Positions 36,944 through 46,672 of a DNA stretch of 64,000 bases are shown piece by piece. The DNA is from Sanguibacter gelidistatuariae (lineage in GTDB: Bacteria > Actinomycetota > Actinomycetes > Actinomycetales > Cellulomonadaceae), in assembly GCF_900096585.1 (NCBI RefSeq), contig NZ_FMYH01000002.1:455997-519996 (forward strand), written 5' to 3'. The first letter of the stretch is position 1, and every line of letters begins with the position of its first letter. The notes beneath the pieces were generated by a model. The model was given only the letters and a program-made list of their open reading frames with translations, did no database searches and was not told the DNA's origin. The position numbers were made by a program, and so were the translations under genes.

Positions 36944-38494
36944 ATGGGTGACAACGACTACATCCTCGAGATGCGCGAGATCACCAAGGAGTTTCCTGGG
37001 GTCAAGGCGCTCAGCGACGTCACGCTGAACGTCCGACGCGGTGAGGTCCACGCGATCTGCGGGGAGAACGGGGCCGGGAAGTCGACCCTCATGAACGTGC
37101 TGTCCGGGGTGTACCCCCATGGCAGCTATGACGGCACGATCGTGCTTGACGGCAAGGACTGCGAGTTCCGGTCCATCCGGGACAGCGAGGCTCGCGGGGT
37201 GGTGATCATCCACCAGGAGCTGGCCCTCATACCGTATCTGTCGATCGCGGAGAACATCTTCCTCGGCAACGAGAAGTCCTCGGCCGGGATTATCGACTGG
37301 AACCAGGCCCTGCACGACGCCGCGGACCTGCTCGCGCGGGTTGGGCTCAAGGACAACCCGCAGGTCAAAGCGATGGACATCGGCGTCGGCAAGCAGCAGC
37401 TGGTCGAGATCGCCAAGGCCCTGTCCAAGAAGGTCGACCTGCTCATCCTCGACGAGCCCACCGCGGCGCTCAACGACGAGGACAGCGCCCACCTGCTCTC
37501 CCTCATCGCGCAGTTCCGCGACAACGGGATCACCTGCATCATCATCTCCCACAAGCTCAACGAGATCTCGGCGATCGCCGACCGGGTGACGATCATCCGG
37601 GACGGATCCACGATCGAGACCCTCGACCTGCACGGACCGGAACCTGTGACCGAGGACCGCATCATCCGCTCGATGGTCGGCCGGTCGATGGACAGCCGTT
37701 TCCCCGAGCACACCCCCGTGATCGGTGCGGAGGTGCTGCGGGTCGAGCACTGGACCGTCCACCACCCCGTCGACTCCGAACGTCTTGTCGTCGAGGACGC
37801 GAACATCAGCGTGCACGCCGGAGAGATCGTCGGACTGGCCGGGCTCATGGGCGCGGGGCGCACGGAGCTGGCGATGAGCGTCTTCGGGCGCTCCTACGGC
37901 TCCCGGATCAGCGGGACGGTCTACAAGGACGGCGAGCCGGTGCGGATGCGCACGGTGTCCGAGGCCATCGGCCACGGCGTCGCCTATGCGACCGAGGACC
38001 GCAAGCGCTACGGGCTCAACCTCATCCAGACGATCCGCGAGAACATCTCCGCATCCGCCCTGGGCAAGGTCGCGCGCTGGGGCATCGTGGAGGCGGAGGC
38101 CGAGATCAAGGTCGCCGAGAAGTACCGCGCCGAGTTCAGGATCAAGTCGCCCACGATCGAGGCGGTCGTCGGCAAGCTCTCGGGCGGCAACCAGCAGAAG
38201 GTCGTGCTGAGCAAGTGGGTCTACTCAGACCCCGACGTGCTCATCCTCGACGAGCCGACCCGCGGCATCGACGTGGGCGCCAAGTACGAGATCTACGGGA
38301 TCATCAACGCTCTTGCCGACCTCGGCAAGGCCGTCATCGTCATCTCCTCCGAGCTTCCCGAGCTCATCGGGCTGTGCGACCGCACCTACGCGATGAGCCA
38401 GGGCCGGATCACCGGTGAGGTGGCGCGAGCCGATGCCACCCAAGAATCACTCATGCATTACATGACTATGGGCAAGGGAGCAGCAGTCCGATGA
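36944..38494 (+). CDS. mmsA: Multiple-monosaccharide ABC transporter ATPase
   Basis: A 516-residue ATPase with two fused nucleotide-binding domains. Domain 1 has Walker [29 protein letters not shown], Walker [12 protein letters not shown] and ISHK. Domain 2 has the degenerate Walker A region GLMGAGRTE, signature LSGGNQQK and Walker [17 protein letters not shown]. The [10 protein letters not shown] insert after the first Walker A is typical of GguA/MmsA. The stop overlaps the ATG of mmsB by 4 nt. It powers uptake of the sugar delivered by ChvE. Confidence 0.95.
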   Translation: MGDNDYILEMREITKEFPGVKALSDVTLNVRRGEVHAICGENGAGKSTLMNVLSGVYPHGSYDGTIVLDGKDCEFRSIRDSEARGVVIIHQELALIPYLSIAENIFLGNEKSSAGIIDWNQALHDAADLLARVGLKDNPQVKAMDIGVGKQQLVEIAKALSKKVDLLILDEPTAALNDEDSAHLLSLIAQFRDNGITCIIISHKLNEISAIADRVTIIRDGSTIETLDLHGPEPVTEDRIIRSMVGRSMDSRFPEHTPVIGAEVLRVEHWTVHHPVDSERLVVEDANISVHAGEIVGLAGLMGAGRTELAMSVFGRSYGSRISGTVYKDGEPVRMRTVSEAIGHGVAYATEDRKRYGLNLIQTIRENISASALGKVARWGIVEAEAEIKVAEKYRAEFRIKSPTIEAVVGKLSGGNQQKVVLSKWVYSDPDVLILDEPTRGIDVGAKYEIYGIINALADLGKAVIVISSELPELIGLCDRTYAMSQGRITGEVARADATQESLMHYMTMGKGAAVR

Positions 38495-39663
38495 ACGCCG
38501 TCAGGGAATACCTCGGTCGTAACGTCCGTCAGTACGGGATCGTCGCGGCGCTGATCGTGATCGTCTTGTTCTTCCAGGTGAAAACGGACGGGCGACTCCT
38601 CTACCCGAACAACGTCGCCGCCCTCTTCCAGCAGAACGCCTACGTGATGATCCTCGCGATCGGCATGGTCATGGTGATCGTCGCCGGGCACATCGACCTC
38701 TCGGTCGGGTCCGTCGTCGCCTTCACCGGCGGACTGTGCGCCATCATGCTCACCCGATGGGACATGCCGTGGCTGCTCGCGGTCGTGCTGACACTGCTCG
38801 TCGGCGCACTGGTGGGTATGTGGCAGGGATTCTGGGTGGCCTACGTCGGGATACCGGCGTTCATCGTGACGCTCGCCGGCATGCTCATCTTCCGCGGTCT
38901 GGCGATCATCCTCGTCGGAACGACGGTGGCCGGCCTGCCCAAGCCCTTCAATGCGATCTCAAACGGATCGCTGCCGAACTGGTTCGGCTTCGCCGGTAAC
39001 CTTGATGTGGTCACGATCTGCGTCGGTGTGATCGCCATCCTCGCCTTCGCCCTGACCCAGTGGCGCTCCCGCGCCTCGCTGCGCAAGCACGAACTCGCGG
39101 TCGAGCCGATGGCCGCCTTCGTCATGAAGATCGTCTTCACGGCGGTGATCATCGGTCTCTTCACCTACTGGCTCGCGCAGAGCTCGGGCGGAACCCCGAT
39201 CGTGCTGCTCATCGTCGGGATGCTGGTCATCGCGTACTCCTTCATGCTCAACCGCAGCGTGTTCGGCCGTCACATCTACGCGGTCGGCGGCAACCGTCAC
39301 GCGGCCGTGCTGTCGGGTGTCAACTCACGACGGGTCGACTTCGGCATCTTCGTCAACATGGGTGTCCTCGCCGCGGTCGCCGCGGTGGTCACGACCGCGC
39401 GCGCCGGTGCGGGTGTGGCCACGGCTGGCACGAACTACGAGCTCGATGCGATCGCCGCCTGCTTCATCGGCGGGGCCGCAGTGACCGGCGGTGTTGGCAA
39501 GGTCTCTGGCGCGATGATCGGTGCGCTCATCATGGGCGTGCTCAACATGGGCCTGTCGATCCTCGCGGTCGACGCAGCCTGGCAGCAAAGCATCAAGGGT
39601 CTGGTGCTGCTCGCCGCGGTCGCCTTCGACATGGTGAACAAGCGCCGCTCCAGCGTCGGCTGA
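38491..39663 (+). CDS. mmsB: Multiple-monosaccharide ABC transporter permease
   Basis: A 390-residue CUT2 permease with about ten helices. [20 protein letters not shown] and LSVGSVVAF form the conserved N-terminal core. [20 protein letters not shown] and [20 protein letters not shown] are the conserved C-terminal loops. The ATG overlaps the mmsA stop. The operon ends at a perfect 27-bp hairpin. Confidence 0.95.
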   Translation: MNAVREYLGRNVRQYGIVAALIVIVLFFQVKTDGRLLYPNNVAALFQQNAYVMILAIGMVMVIVAGHIDLSVGSVVAFTGGLCAIMLTRWDMPWLLAVVLTLLVGALVGMWQGFWVAYVGIPAFIVTLAGMLIFRGLAIILVGTTVAGLPKPFNAISNGSLPNWFGFAGNLDVVTICVGVIAILAFALTQWRSRASLRKHELAVEPMAAFVMKIVFTAVIIGLFTYWLAQSSGGTPIVLLIVGMLVIAYSFMLNRSVFGRHIYAVGGNRHAAVLSGVNSRRVDFGIFVNMGVLAAVAAVVTTARAGAGVATAGTNYELDAIAACFIGGAAVTGGVGKVSGAMIGALIMGVLNMGLSILAVDAAWQQSIKGLVLLAAVAFDMVNKRRSSVG

Positions 39664-39680
39664 TACCACCGGCCGTGAAC

Positions 39681-39741
39681 GCCAGAACCGCCGGAGGGCG
39701 GGACGCAGCAGCCTTGCGTCCCGCCCTCCGGCGGTTCTGGC
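39681..39741. terminator. 27-bp perfect terminator hairpin after mmsB
   Basis: Arms 39681-39707 and 39715-39741 are exact reverse complements over 27 bp with a 7-nt loop, the longest hairpin in the window. It isolates the sugar operon from the glyA riboswitch transcript that begins shortly after. Confidence 0.9.
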
Positions 39742-39768
39742 ATCCGGGCAGGCTCATGCGTTAGGCTC

Positions 39769-39898
39769 TTCAACGTCGCGACTGGCGCAGCCGAACCGGC
39801 GGATCGACCCTGGAGACAGGGCGCATCCAGCGGATCGCATGGTGGACCACCACCGGGGAGCGACACGTTTTCAGACTTCGGGTCGTTCGCCTGGGCCC
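39769..39898 (+). ncRNA. ZTP (pfl) riboswitch upstream of glyA
   Basis: Three conserved blocks of the ZTP/ZMP aptamer occur in order: GTCGCGACTGGCG at 39774-39786, CCACCACCGGGGAGCGAC at about 39847-39864, and CGCCTGGGC at about 39888-39896. The first and third blocks can pair (GGCG with CGCC) to form the known pseudoknot. ZTP riboswitches sense the purine precursor ZMP/ZTP, which rises when 10-formyl-THF is short, and turn on folate one-carbon genes. glyA is a standard target. A TAGGCT at 39762-39767 may be the -10. Confidence 0.88.
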
Positions 39899-39971
39899 CG
39901 GTCACCCACACGTGTGTGCGGTGCCCGGATGAGCACATCTGGGCATCTCACACAGTAGGTACGTCGACTGA

Positions 39972-39991
39972 GCAGATCCGCACGGATCTGC
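39972..39991 (+). promoter_or_regulatory. Probable expression-platform hairpin before glyA
   Basis: GCAGATCCG (39972-39980) pairs with CGGATCTGC (39983-39991), 18 nt before the AAGGAG ribosome site of glyA (40010-40014 region). An imperfect hairpin, GCCCGGATG with ATCTGGGC, lies upstream near 39923-39945. One of these presumably switches with the ZTP aptamer; no T-run is seen, so translational or Rho-type control is possible. Confidence 0.45.
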
Positions 39992-40018
39992 CTGCCGCCT
40001 CCCGCTGCAAGGAGAACC

Positions 40019-41308
40019 ATGACCGCCCAGAACGAGATTGTTATGAACCAGGGCCTGGCCCAGGTCGACCCCGAGATCGCCGCCGTCCTCGACGGCGAGC
40101 TGGCCCGCCAGCGCGACACCCTGGAGATGATCGCGAGCGAGAACTTCGTCCCGCGTGCCGTCCTCGAGGCCCAGGGCTCGGTGCTGACGAACAAGTACGC
40201 CGAGGGGTACCCCGGACGCCGCTACTATGGCGGCTGCGAGCAGGTCGACATCGCCGAGAACCTCGCGATCGCCCGCGTCAAGGAGCTCTACGGGGCCGAG
40301 CACGCCAACGTCCAGCCGCACTCGGGTGCGACGGCCAACGCCGCGGTGCTGCACGCCCTCATCAACAAGGGTGACAAGATCCTCGGCCTCGAGCTGGCCC
40401 ACGGTGGTCACCTCACGCACGGCATGAAGATCAACTTCTCGGGCAAGCTCTACGAGGTCTCCGCCTACGGCGTCGACCCCGAGACGCACCTGGTCGACAT
40501 GGACAAGGTCCGCGAGACGGCCTTGGCCGAGCGTCCCGATGTCATCATCGGCGGCTGGTCCGCCTACCCTCGCCACCTCGACTTCGCGGCCTTCCGGGCG
40601 ATCGCGGACGAGGTCGGCGCGAAGCTCTGGGTCGACATGGCTCACTTCGCCGGGCTCGTCGCCGCCGACCTGCACCCGAACCCGGTGCCCTTCGCCGACG
40701 TCGTCTCCTCGACCGTGCACAAGACCCTCGGTGGCCCGCGGTCCGGCTTCATCCTGTCCAAGCAGGAATTCGCCAAGAAGATCGACTCGGCCGTCTTCCC
40801 CGGGCAGCAGGGTGGCCCGCTCATGCACGTCATCGCCGCGAAGGCCGTGGCCTTCAAGATCGCCGGCTCGGCCGAGTTCGCCGAGCGTCAGGAGCGCGTG
40901 CTGCGCGGGGCGAAGATCATCGCCGAGCGCCTCGTGGCCGACGACGTCACGAAGGCCGGCGTCTCGGTCCTGACCGGTGGCACCGACGTGCACCTCGTGC
41001 TCGTCGACCTGCGTCACTCCGAGCTCGACGGCCAGCAGGCCGAGGACCTCCTGCACGCCGTCGGCATCACGGTCAACCGCAACGCGGTGCCCTTCGACCC
41101 GCGCCCTCCGCGCGTGACCTCGGGCCTGCGCATCGGCACCCCGGCGCTCGCCACGCGCGGCTTCGGCGACAAGGAGTTCACCGAGGTGGCAGACATCATC
41201 GCGACCGCCCTGAAGAACGGCGCGGCGACCGACGTCGACTCCCTCAAGGCCCGCGTCGACAAGCTGGCAGCCGACTTCCCCCTCTACCCCGGCCTCCAGC
41301 AGTACTAA
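40019..41308 (+). CDS. glyA: Serine hydroxymethyltransferase
   Basis: A 429-residue PLP enzyme converting serine and THF to glycine and 5,10-methylene-THF, the main entry of one-carbon units. The PLP lysine is in [14 protein letters not shown] at about residue 235. [19 protein letters not shown] and [15 protein letters not shown] are the N-terminal signatures. [12 protein letters not shown] is the C-terminal one. AAGGAG lies 5 nt before the ATG. The 250-nt leader carries a ZTP riboswitch. folD follows after a terminator-like hairpin. Confidence 0.98.
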   Translation: MTAQNEIVMNQGLAQVDPEIAAVLDGELARQRDTLEMIASENFVPRAVLEAQGSVLTNKYAEGYPGRRYYGGCEQVDIAENLAIARVKELYGAEHANVQPHSGATANAAVLHALINKGDKILGLELAHGGHLTHGMKINFSGKLYEVSAYGVDPETHLVDMDKVRETALAERPDVIIGGWSAYPRHLDFAAFRAIADEVGAKLWVDMAHFAGLVAADLHPNPVPFADVVSSTVHKTLGGPRSGFILSKQEFAKKIDSAVFPGQQGGPLMHVIAAKAVAFKIAGSAEFAERQERVLRGAKIIAERLVADDVTKAGVSVLTGGTDVHLVLVDLRHSELDGQQAEDLLHAVGITVNRNAVPFDPRPPRVTSGLRIGTPALATRGFGDKEFTEVADIIATALKNGAATDVDSLKARVDKLAADFPLYPGLQQY

Positions 41309-41350
41309 CCCCATTCCGCCGAGTCCCCGACCCGCTGCGTCCCGATCCGC

Positions 41351-41408
41351 TGAGTGCGGTCAAACGGCTGCCCGATGTCCGTTTTAGGCAGCCGTTTGCC
41401 CGCACTCA
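41351..41408 (+). terminator. Terminator hairpin between glyA and folD
   Basis: Arms 41351-41372 and 41387-41408 pair over 22 bp with one mismatch and a 14-nt loop. It may only partly terminate, since folD is in the same pathway and direction. Confidence 0.8.
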
Positions 41409-41514
41409 CCGCGGGTTTTGGCCGCAGTCGGCGGCCGGGTGGGCGCTCGGTAGACGTGCGCGGTGGTGCACGGTGGTGGGTGTGTCCGGTGGTTCGTGGA
41501 TAAAGGAGCGCAAC

Positions 41515-42417
41515 ATGACTGCACAGATTCTTGATGGCAAGGCTGCCGCGGCGCAGATCAAGGCCGAGCTGACCGCCCGCGTCTCGGCGCTGCGCGCGAG
41601 CGGCTCGACGCCGGGGCTCGGCACCCTGCTCGTGGGCGCGGACCCGGGATCCACCTGGTACGTCGCGGGCAAGCACCGCGACTGCGCAGAGGTGGGCATC
41701 GAGTCCATCCGCGAGGATCTGCCGGCCGAGGCGACCCAGGACGAGATCGAGGCGGCAGTGCGCCGCCTGAACGACGACCCCACCTGCACCGGGTACATCG
41801 TCCAGCTGCCGCTGCCGCGCGGCATCGACACGAACCGGGTGCTTGAGCTCATCGACCCCGACAAGGACGCCGACGGCCTGCACCCGATGAACCTCGGCCG
41901 CCTGGTGCTGCGCACCAACGAGCCGATCACCTCCTCGCTGCCGTGCACCCCGGCCGGGATCATCAACCTCATCGAGCGCAACGGGATCAGCCTCGCCGGC
42001 AAGCACGTCGTCGTCGTCGGGCGGGGGACCACGGTGGGTCGCTCGATCGGCCTGCTCCTTACCCGACGCGCCGTCAACGCCACGGTCACCCTGACCCATA
42101 CCGGGACCACGGACCTGCCGGCGCTGCTGCGCACGGCCGACGTGATCGTCGCGGCCGCGGGTGTGCCGGGCATCGTCCGCGCGCAAGACGTCAAGGCCGG
42201 AGCCGTGCTCATCGACGTCGGCGTCAGCCGTGCGACCGACCCCGAGACCGGCAAGTCCGTCGTCGTCGGTGACATCGACCCGGCCGCGGCCGAGGTGGCC
42301 GGCTGGATCTCGCCCAACCCGGGCGGCGTCGGCCCGATGACGCGGGCCATGCTGCTCGCGAACGTCGTCGACAGCGCCGAGCGGCGCCTGGCAGGACTGG
42401 CCGCGGCAGGAGCCTGA
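41515..42417 (+). CDS. folD: Bifunctional methylene-THF dehydrogenase/cyclohydrolase
   Basis: A 300-residue FolD, interconverting 5,10-methylene-THF and 10-formyl-THF with NADP. ATG 41515 follows AAAGGAG at 41502-41508. The catalytic Tyr and Lys are in [38 protein letters not shown] and [11 protein letters not shown] are invariant family segments, and [17 protein letters not shown] is the dinucleotide loop. It lies next to glyA, which makes its substrate. In many actinobacteria folD instead precedes DUF3017 and mdh, which are at the other end of this window. Confidence 0.97.
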   Translation: MTAQILDGKAAAAQIKAELTARVSALRASGSTPGLGTLLVGADPGSTWYVAGKHRDCAEVGIESIREDLPAEATQDEIEAAVRRLNDDPTCTGYIVQLPLPRGIDTNRVLELIDPDKDADGLHPMNLGRLVLRTNEPITSSLPCTPAGIINLIERNGISLAGKHVVVVGRGTTVGRSIGLLLTRRAVNATVTLTHTGTTDLPALLRTADVIVAAAGVPGIVRAQDVKAGAVLIDVGVSRATDPETGKSVVVGDIDPAAAEVAGWISPNPGGVGPMTRAMLLANVVDSAERRLAGLAAAGA

Positions 42418-42426
42418 CCAGCGCGG

Positions 42427-42461
42427 ACGGGACCTTCTGACGCAAGATCAGGAGGTCCCGT
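42427..42461 (+). terminator. Terminator hairpin after folD
   Basis: ACGGGACCTTCTGA (42427-42440) pairs with TCAGGAGGTCCCGT (42448-42461), including one G-U pair, over a 7-nt loop. Confidence 0.75.
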
Positions 42462-42487
42462 CGACGTTGAGGGGCTAGTGTGCGGCA

Positions 42488-43858
42488 ATGAGCTCAGTGC
42501 GCCGGCCGCCACCAGCCTCTCCCGCGAGCACGCTCCTGCGACGCGGCCGGGTGAGTGTGACTGCTGCCTACGCCGTCCAGGGCATGGCCTTCGCCGTCAT
42601 GCTGACGAACGTCCCCACGTACAAAGACCGCCTCGGCATGGACGACGCGATCATCACGCTCGCCGTCCTGTGGGTCTGTGTCTGCGCCGGCACGGGCAGC
42701 GCTCTCTCCGGGCTGCTCGCCGCGCGCTACGGTTCCGCCAAGGTAGTCACCGGCGGCCTGATCGGTGCGGCGCTGGCGGTTCTCGCGGTCGGCTTCGCGA
42801 CGACGTGGCCCGCCTTCCTCGTGGCCTTCGGTGCCTATGGGCTGTGCCTGGGCTCGGTGGACGCGTCGATCAACATGCAGGGCATCATGGTCGAGCGCGG
42901 CTACGGGCGCAGCGTCCTCGCCTCCTTCTTCGCGGCCAACGCCGCGGGCGGCGTGCTCGGCGCGCTGAGCGTGTCGGCCGCGGCCCTGGCCGACGCCGAG
43001 CTCGACCAGTCGCTCCCGCTCGTCGCGGTCGTGGTCGTCGCCGCGACGCTCGTGCTCTCCCGCGGCCTGCTGCACGGGGCGGAGACGCCCGCACCCACAG
43101 TCCCCGCACCGACCATGCCCGACGACGTCGCGCACGCTCTGCCCTCCGCCTCGCCCTCCGCAGTGCCGCTGTCCACGATCGTCGTGCTCGGTGCGGCGAT
43201 GCTCGCCTACCCGGTCGCCGACTCCTCCGCGTCTACGTGGGGCGCGCCGTTCCTGCGCGACATCCTGGACGCCGGGAAGGTGGTCGCCCCGCTCGGGTAC
43301 GCCGCCTATCAGGCGACGCTCATCGCCTCCCGACTGTTCGCCGACTCCTGGGTGGCCAGGGCTGGGCGGGTCACGGTCGTGCGCCTGGGTGGGACGGTCG
43401 GCGCGGCCGGGTTGCTGACCGTTGCACTCGCGCCGGGCTGGCCGGTCGCGCTCGTGGGTTTCGCGGCGACCGGGCTAGGTCTCGGCGTGGTCGCACCGCT
43501 CGCCTTCTCGGCTGCGGGGGACCGTGCGGCCGAGGCAGCCGCGCGTGCGGGCCAGGCGACGACCGTCGTCGGGACGTCGGCCGTCTCGACCGCCGAGACG
43601 TCTGTCGAGACGGTCACCGACCAGGCGGTCGCCAGGCTCAACATCTTCACCTACGTCGGTGCGGTCCTGGGCGGGGCGCTGACCGGCGTCTTCGCGACCG
43701 CGGACGCCCTGCGGGCCGGATTCGTCGTGCTGGCCGGGCTCGCTCTCGTGTCTGCCGTCCTCGCGCGGCGATTCCGCGAGACGGCGCTGCCTGAGACTGC
43801 CCCGCCGGAGACTGCGCTGCCCGTCAGGCCCGCGCCGGACGGCACGTCCCGACCCTGA
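42488..43858 (+). CDS. MFS transporter
   Basis: A 456-residue major facilitator with about 12 hydrophobic helices (for example ITLAVLWVCVCAGTGSALSG, LIGAALAVLAVGFATTW, AGLLTVALAPGWPVALVG). The loop ARYGSAKVV between helices 2 and 3 is a weak form of the MFS motif. A hydrophilic Pro/Thr-rich loop (about residues 198-220) separates the two halves. The C-terminus has short imperfect repeats of the form ETALPETAPPETALP. The layout resembles sugar or drug efflux MFS proteins; no substrate can be assigned. Confidence 0.88.
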   Translation: MSSVRRPPPASPASTLLRRGRVSVTAAYAVQGMAFAVMLTNVPTYKDRLGMDDAIITLAVLWVCVCAGTGSALSGLLAARYGSAKVVTGGLIGAALAVLAVGFATTWPAFLVAFGAYGLCLGSVDASINMQGIMVERGYGRSVLASFFAANAAGGVLGALSVSAAALADAELDQSLPLVAVVVVAATLVLSRGLLHGAETPAPTVPAPTMPDDVAHALPSASPSAVPLSTIVVLGAAMLAYPVADSSASTWGAPFLRDILDAGKVVAPLGYAAYQATLIASRLFADSWVARAGRVTVVRLGGTVGAAGLLTVALAPGWPVALVGFAATGLGLGVVAPLAFSAAGDRAAEAAARAGQATTVVGTSAVSTAETSVETVTDQAVARLNIFTYVGAVLGGALTGVFATADALRAGFVVLAGLALVSAVLARRFRETALPETAPPETALPVRPAPDGTSRP

Positions 43859-43918
43859 AACCACCGTTCCACCCGCGAGCCGACACAGACTGTCGGTGGC
43901 ATGCGGTTGGATGGGGGC

Positions 43919-44719
43919 ATGGTCACCATCGCAACTGCCAACGTCAACGGCATCCGTGCCGCCTACCGCAACGGCATGGCCGCCTGGCTCGCCGAGCGCC
44001 AACCCGACATCCTCCTGCTGCAAGAGGTCCGCGCCCCTGACGAGATCGTCACGGGGTTGCTCGGCGAGGAGTGGCACATCGTCCACGAGGCTTGCGAGAT
44101 CAAGGGCCGCGCCGGCGTCGCGATCGCCTCCCGGCTGCCCTTCCACGCCGTGCGCATCGGCCTGGGCAATGGCGAGCCGGAGGTTCCCGTCGACACGGGT
44201 CGCTGGGTCGAGGCCGAGCTCGACCTGCCGTCGGGGGAGCGGATCACCGTCGTCTCCACCTACATCCACTCCGGGACCGCCGGCACGCCGAAGATGGACC
44301 AGAAGTACGCCCACCTGGAGAAAGTCACGGCGCGCCTGACCGAGCTCGCGGAGAGCGGGCAGCACGTCGTGGTGGCGGGCGACCTCAACATCGCCCACAC
44401 CAACAACGACATCAAGAACTGGAAGGGCAACCTCAAGAGCGCGGGCTTCTTGCCCGAGGAGCGGGCCTACCTCGACGCCTGGTTCGCCCAGGGCTGGGTC
44501 GACCTCGGCCGGGTGCACGGCGGCGACGGCCCCGGCCCGTACACGTGGTGGTCCAACCGCGGCCAGGCCTTCGCCAACGACTCCGGCTGGCGCATCGACT
44601 ACCAGCTGGCCACCCCGGCCCTGGCGGAGCACGCCTCCGGCGTACGCGTCGACCGGGCGGACTCCTACGAGGCCCGCTGGAGCGACCACGCCCCGCTCGT
44701 GGTCGACTACGCGCTGTGA
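43919..44719 (+). CDS. xth: Exodeoxyribonuclease III
   Basis: A 266-residue AP endonuclease/3'-5' exonuclease of the EEP family, acting in base excision repair. Conserved parts: ATANVNGIRAA at the N-terminus, LLLQEVRA with the metal-binding Glu, GDLNIAHTNNDIKNWKGN, SNRGQAFANDSGWRIDYQL and the terminal SDHAPLVVDY. ATG 43919 is chosen because conservation begins at MVTIATANVNG; an ATG at 43901 would add six residues. Convergent with the lipoprotein gene at 44726, leaving 6 nt. Confidence 0.95.
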   Translation: MVTIATANVNGIRAAYRNGMAAWLAERQPDILLLQEVRAPDEIVTGLLGEEWHIVHEACEIKGRAGVAIASRLPFHAVRIGLGNGEPEVPVDTGRWVEAELDLPSGERITVVSTYIHSGTAGTPKMDQKYAHLEKVTARLTELAESGQHVVVAGDLNIAHTNNDIKNWKGNLKSAGFLPEERAYLDAWFAQGWVDLGRVHGGDGPGPYTWWSNRGQAFANDSGWRIDYQLATPALAEHASGVRVDRADSYEARWSDHAPLVVDYAL

Positions 44720-44725
44720 TCTAGG

Positions 44726-45706
44726 TCAGGGGGGCGCCGTCTCCGGCAGTCGTGGGGTGTTCTCCCGGACGGTGAGGAGCAGCGCGTCGAGCTCCTTGCG
44801 GTTCTCCTCGAGGAACTCCTGCTCTCGGGCGATGCGGATCCCGTCTGTGATCGCGTCGTAGTCGAGGTCTGTGCGGCACGCGAGGTCGGCAGCAGCAGCC
44901 GCCACCTCGTCCGCTCGCTGGGCCTCGATCTCGTCGGGCGTCAGCTCGCCGTCGTTCGGGGGGAGCGCCTCCTCGAAGGTGGATGACGCGTTGCCGGGCG
45001 TGGTGTAGCCGAGGTACCCGGAGTCGGTCATGCACTGCGCCCACCGGGCGGCGATCTCGATCGTGCGCGGGTCGGTCCCGTCGGACGCGTACAGCTCGAA
45101 GATCTCCTCGTACAGGGCGAGGAGATCGGGGGTCGTCGCGAGGGCGCTCTCGATCGAGTATTCCGCCGTCGCCTGGTCGTTGCACCCGCCGACGTCCAAG
45201 AAGGCCGCGTAGTACGCCTCGCGCGCGGCCGGGGACAGGGCCAGGGCGATCTTGAGGTTGGGGTCGGGCTCGGACGCCGTCTGACCGGTTAGTGAGACGA
45301 GGGCGGCGGGGTTCTCCATCCCGACGCCCGTCTGCCCGGCCGTCACCCCCCACCCCTCGACAAGCTGGAATGCGGCCCAGTCGTCAGGCTCTGGCAGTGT
45401 GAACTCAAGCGGGCCGGCCAAGGACGGGATGTACTCGAAGCCCGCATCGCCCATGCATGTAGCAATGAAGTCTTGCTGCAAGCGGGCTTGTGCGACAAGG
45501 TCGACGCCGGCGTAGACCTCGGAGACGTACTCCTGGAGCAGGTAGGCGGACTCGGTGGGCGCCGTGGCCGGCTTGTCGTCGTCGGAGTCGCATCCGGCCA
45601 GCACCAGCGAGGAGCCCATCAGGGCCGCGCCGGTGGCGATCCCGAGGCGCCGCCGACGACCACTGCGCGGAGCGGGACGACCTCCGGTGCTCGCAGTGTT
45701 CGTCAT
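44726..45706 (-). CDS. Four-cysteine lipoprotein, subfamily A, copy 1 (unknown function)
   Basis: A 326-residue predicted lipoprotein: Arg-rich start, hydrophobic segment, lipobox LAGC at about residue 39. I do not recognise a named family. It shares with seven neighbours four cysteines after the lipobox: in CMGDAGFEYIP, VGGCNDQA, WAQCMTDSGYLGYTTP and AADLACRTDLDY. The last helix has EFLEENRKELDALL. The two CM..xG.xY..P motifs look like an internal duplication. Its ATG overlaps the stop of copy 2 by 4 nt (ATGA). It is the last gene of the operon that contains the MacAB-like transporter. It is probably attached to the outer face of the membrane, with two disulfides inferred. Confidence 0.8.
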   Translation of the reverse strand: MTNTASTGGRPAPRSGRRRRLGIATGAALMGSSLVLAGCDSDDDKPATAPTESAYLLQEYVSEVYAGVDLVAQARLQQDFIATCMGDAGFEYIPSLAGPLEFTLPEPDDWAAFQLVEGWGVTAGQTGVGMENPAALVSLTGQTASEPDPNLKIALALSPAAREAYYAAFLDVGGCNDQATAEYSIESALATTPDLLALYEEIFELYASDGTDPRTIEIAARWAQCMTDSGYLGYTTPGNASSTFEEALPPNDGELTPDEIEAQRADEVAAAAADLACRTDLDYDAITDGIRIAREQEFLEENRKELDALLLTVRENTPRLPETAPP

Positions 45707-46668
45707 GGAGTTTCCGTCTTCTCCGGCAGCCGTGGGGTGTTCTCTTGGGCGGCGATCACCATCGCGTCGAGGGCGTCCTGATTCTCGGTGACAAACTCGA
45801 TGTTGCGGGCGGAGCGGATGTCCAGGGTGACCTGGTCGTAGTCGAGCGCCTCGCGGCACTGCTCGTCCGTGACGGCGGTCGCGACCTCGAGGGCGCGCTG
45901 GGTCTCGAACTCGTCGGGAGTCAGCGGAGACAGGGGATTGGCGACGATCTCCTCGAAGCGGCTCGAGGCGTTGAATGGGGTGGTGTACCCGAGGTACCCG
46001 GCGTCCGTCATGCACTGCGCCCAGCGGGCGTCGAGGTCGAGTATGCGGGGGTCGGACCCGTAGTTGGAGCGCACCTCCCGCATCTCCTCATACACGGCGG
46101 CGAGGTCCGGGGTAGGCGCGAGGGCTCCCTCGATCGAGTACGTCTCGCGGGCCACCTGGGAGCAGCTGGTCGTCGACACAAGCTCACCGGTCGCGCGATC
46201 GATGCCGTAGAGCGCAAGGTCATAGGCGTCCTTGGTGGACGCGGACATCGCGTCGACGATCACTTCGTTGGGGTCCACGTCGACGACGGGAGTGAGCCGG
46301 GTGGACGACCCGGGGCCGGCCATGCCGGTCCCCGACTGCTCGGCAGTGACTCCCCACCCCTCGACGCGCCGGAACTCCGCATTCTCGGCTGGGTCGCCGA
46401 AGTCGAGGCTGATGGCGGCCGCGCGCGCGAACGTCGGGATGTACTCGAAGCCGAGGTCCCCCATGCAGGCAGCGATGGCGTCCTGCTCGAGGGACAGGCT
46501 CGCCGTGTAGTCGAAGCCGGCGAAGATCGCGTCCATGTAGGACTCGAACTCGTCCCCGGGGGAGACCGCCGTATCCGGGGTGCCGGGAGTCGAGCACCCG
46601 GCCAGCGCGGCGACGCACAGCCCCAGGGCGCTTCCCAGCACCAGAGAGCGTGCAACGCCGGCCGCCAC
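45703..46668 (-). CDS. Four-cysteine lipoprotein, subfamily A, copy 2 (unknown function)
   Basis: A 321-residue lipoprotein read from GTG 46668, 4 nt after the stop of the transporter permease gene. The lipobox is LAGC at about residue 25. The cysteine motifs are CMGDLGFEYIP, TTSCSQVA, WAQCMTDAGYLGYTTP and DEQCREALDY. It shares VEGWGVTA, a counterpart of the GYG motif in the other subfamilies, with copy 1, and both end in ENTPRLPE. The tight coupling to the permease gene suggests that it works with, or is handled by, the transporter. Confidence 0.8.
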   Translation of the reverse strand: MAAGVARSLVLGSALGLCVAALAGCSTPGTPDTAVSPGDEFESYMDAIFAGFDYTASLSLEQDAIAACMGDLGFEYIPTFARAAAISLDFGDPAENAEFRRVEGWGVTAEQSGTGMAGPGSSTRLTPVVDVDPNEVIVDAMSASTKDAYDLALYGIDRATGELVSTTSCSQVARETYSIEGALAPTPDLAAVYEEMREVRSNYGSDPRILDLDARWAQCMTDAGYLGYTTPFNASSRFEEIVANPLSPLTPDEFETQRALEVATAVTDEQCREALDYDQVTLDIRSARNIEFVTENQDALDAMVIAAQENTPRLPEKTETP

Positions 46669-46672
46669 GGCG

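Noticed and set aside
39769-40018. A THF riboswitch as the explanation of the glyA leader.
   Set aside because: The conserved blocks and pseudoknot match the ZTP/pfl motif; the THF aptamer consensus is not seen.
44720-44725. A terminator between exodeoxyribonuclease III and the convergent lipoprotein gene.
   Set aside because: Only 6 nt separate the stops and no hairpin of note is seen; termination must lie inside the opposite gene or depend on Rho.
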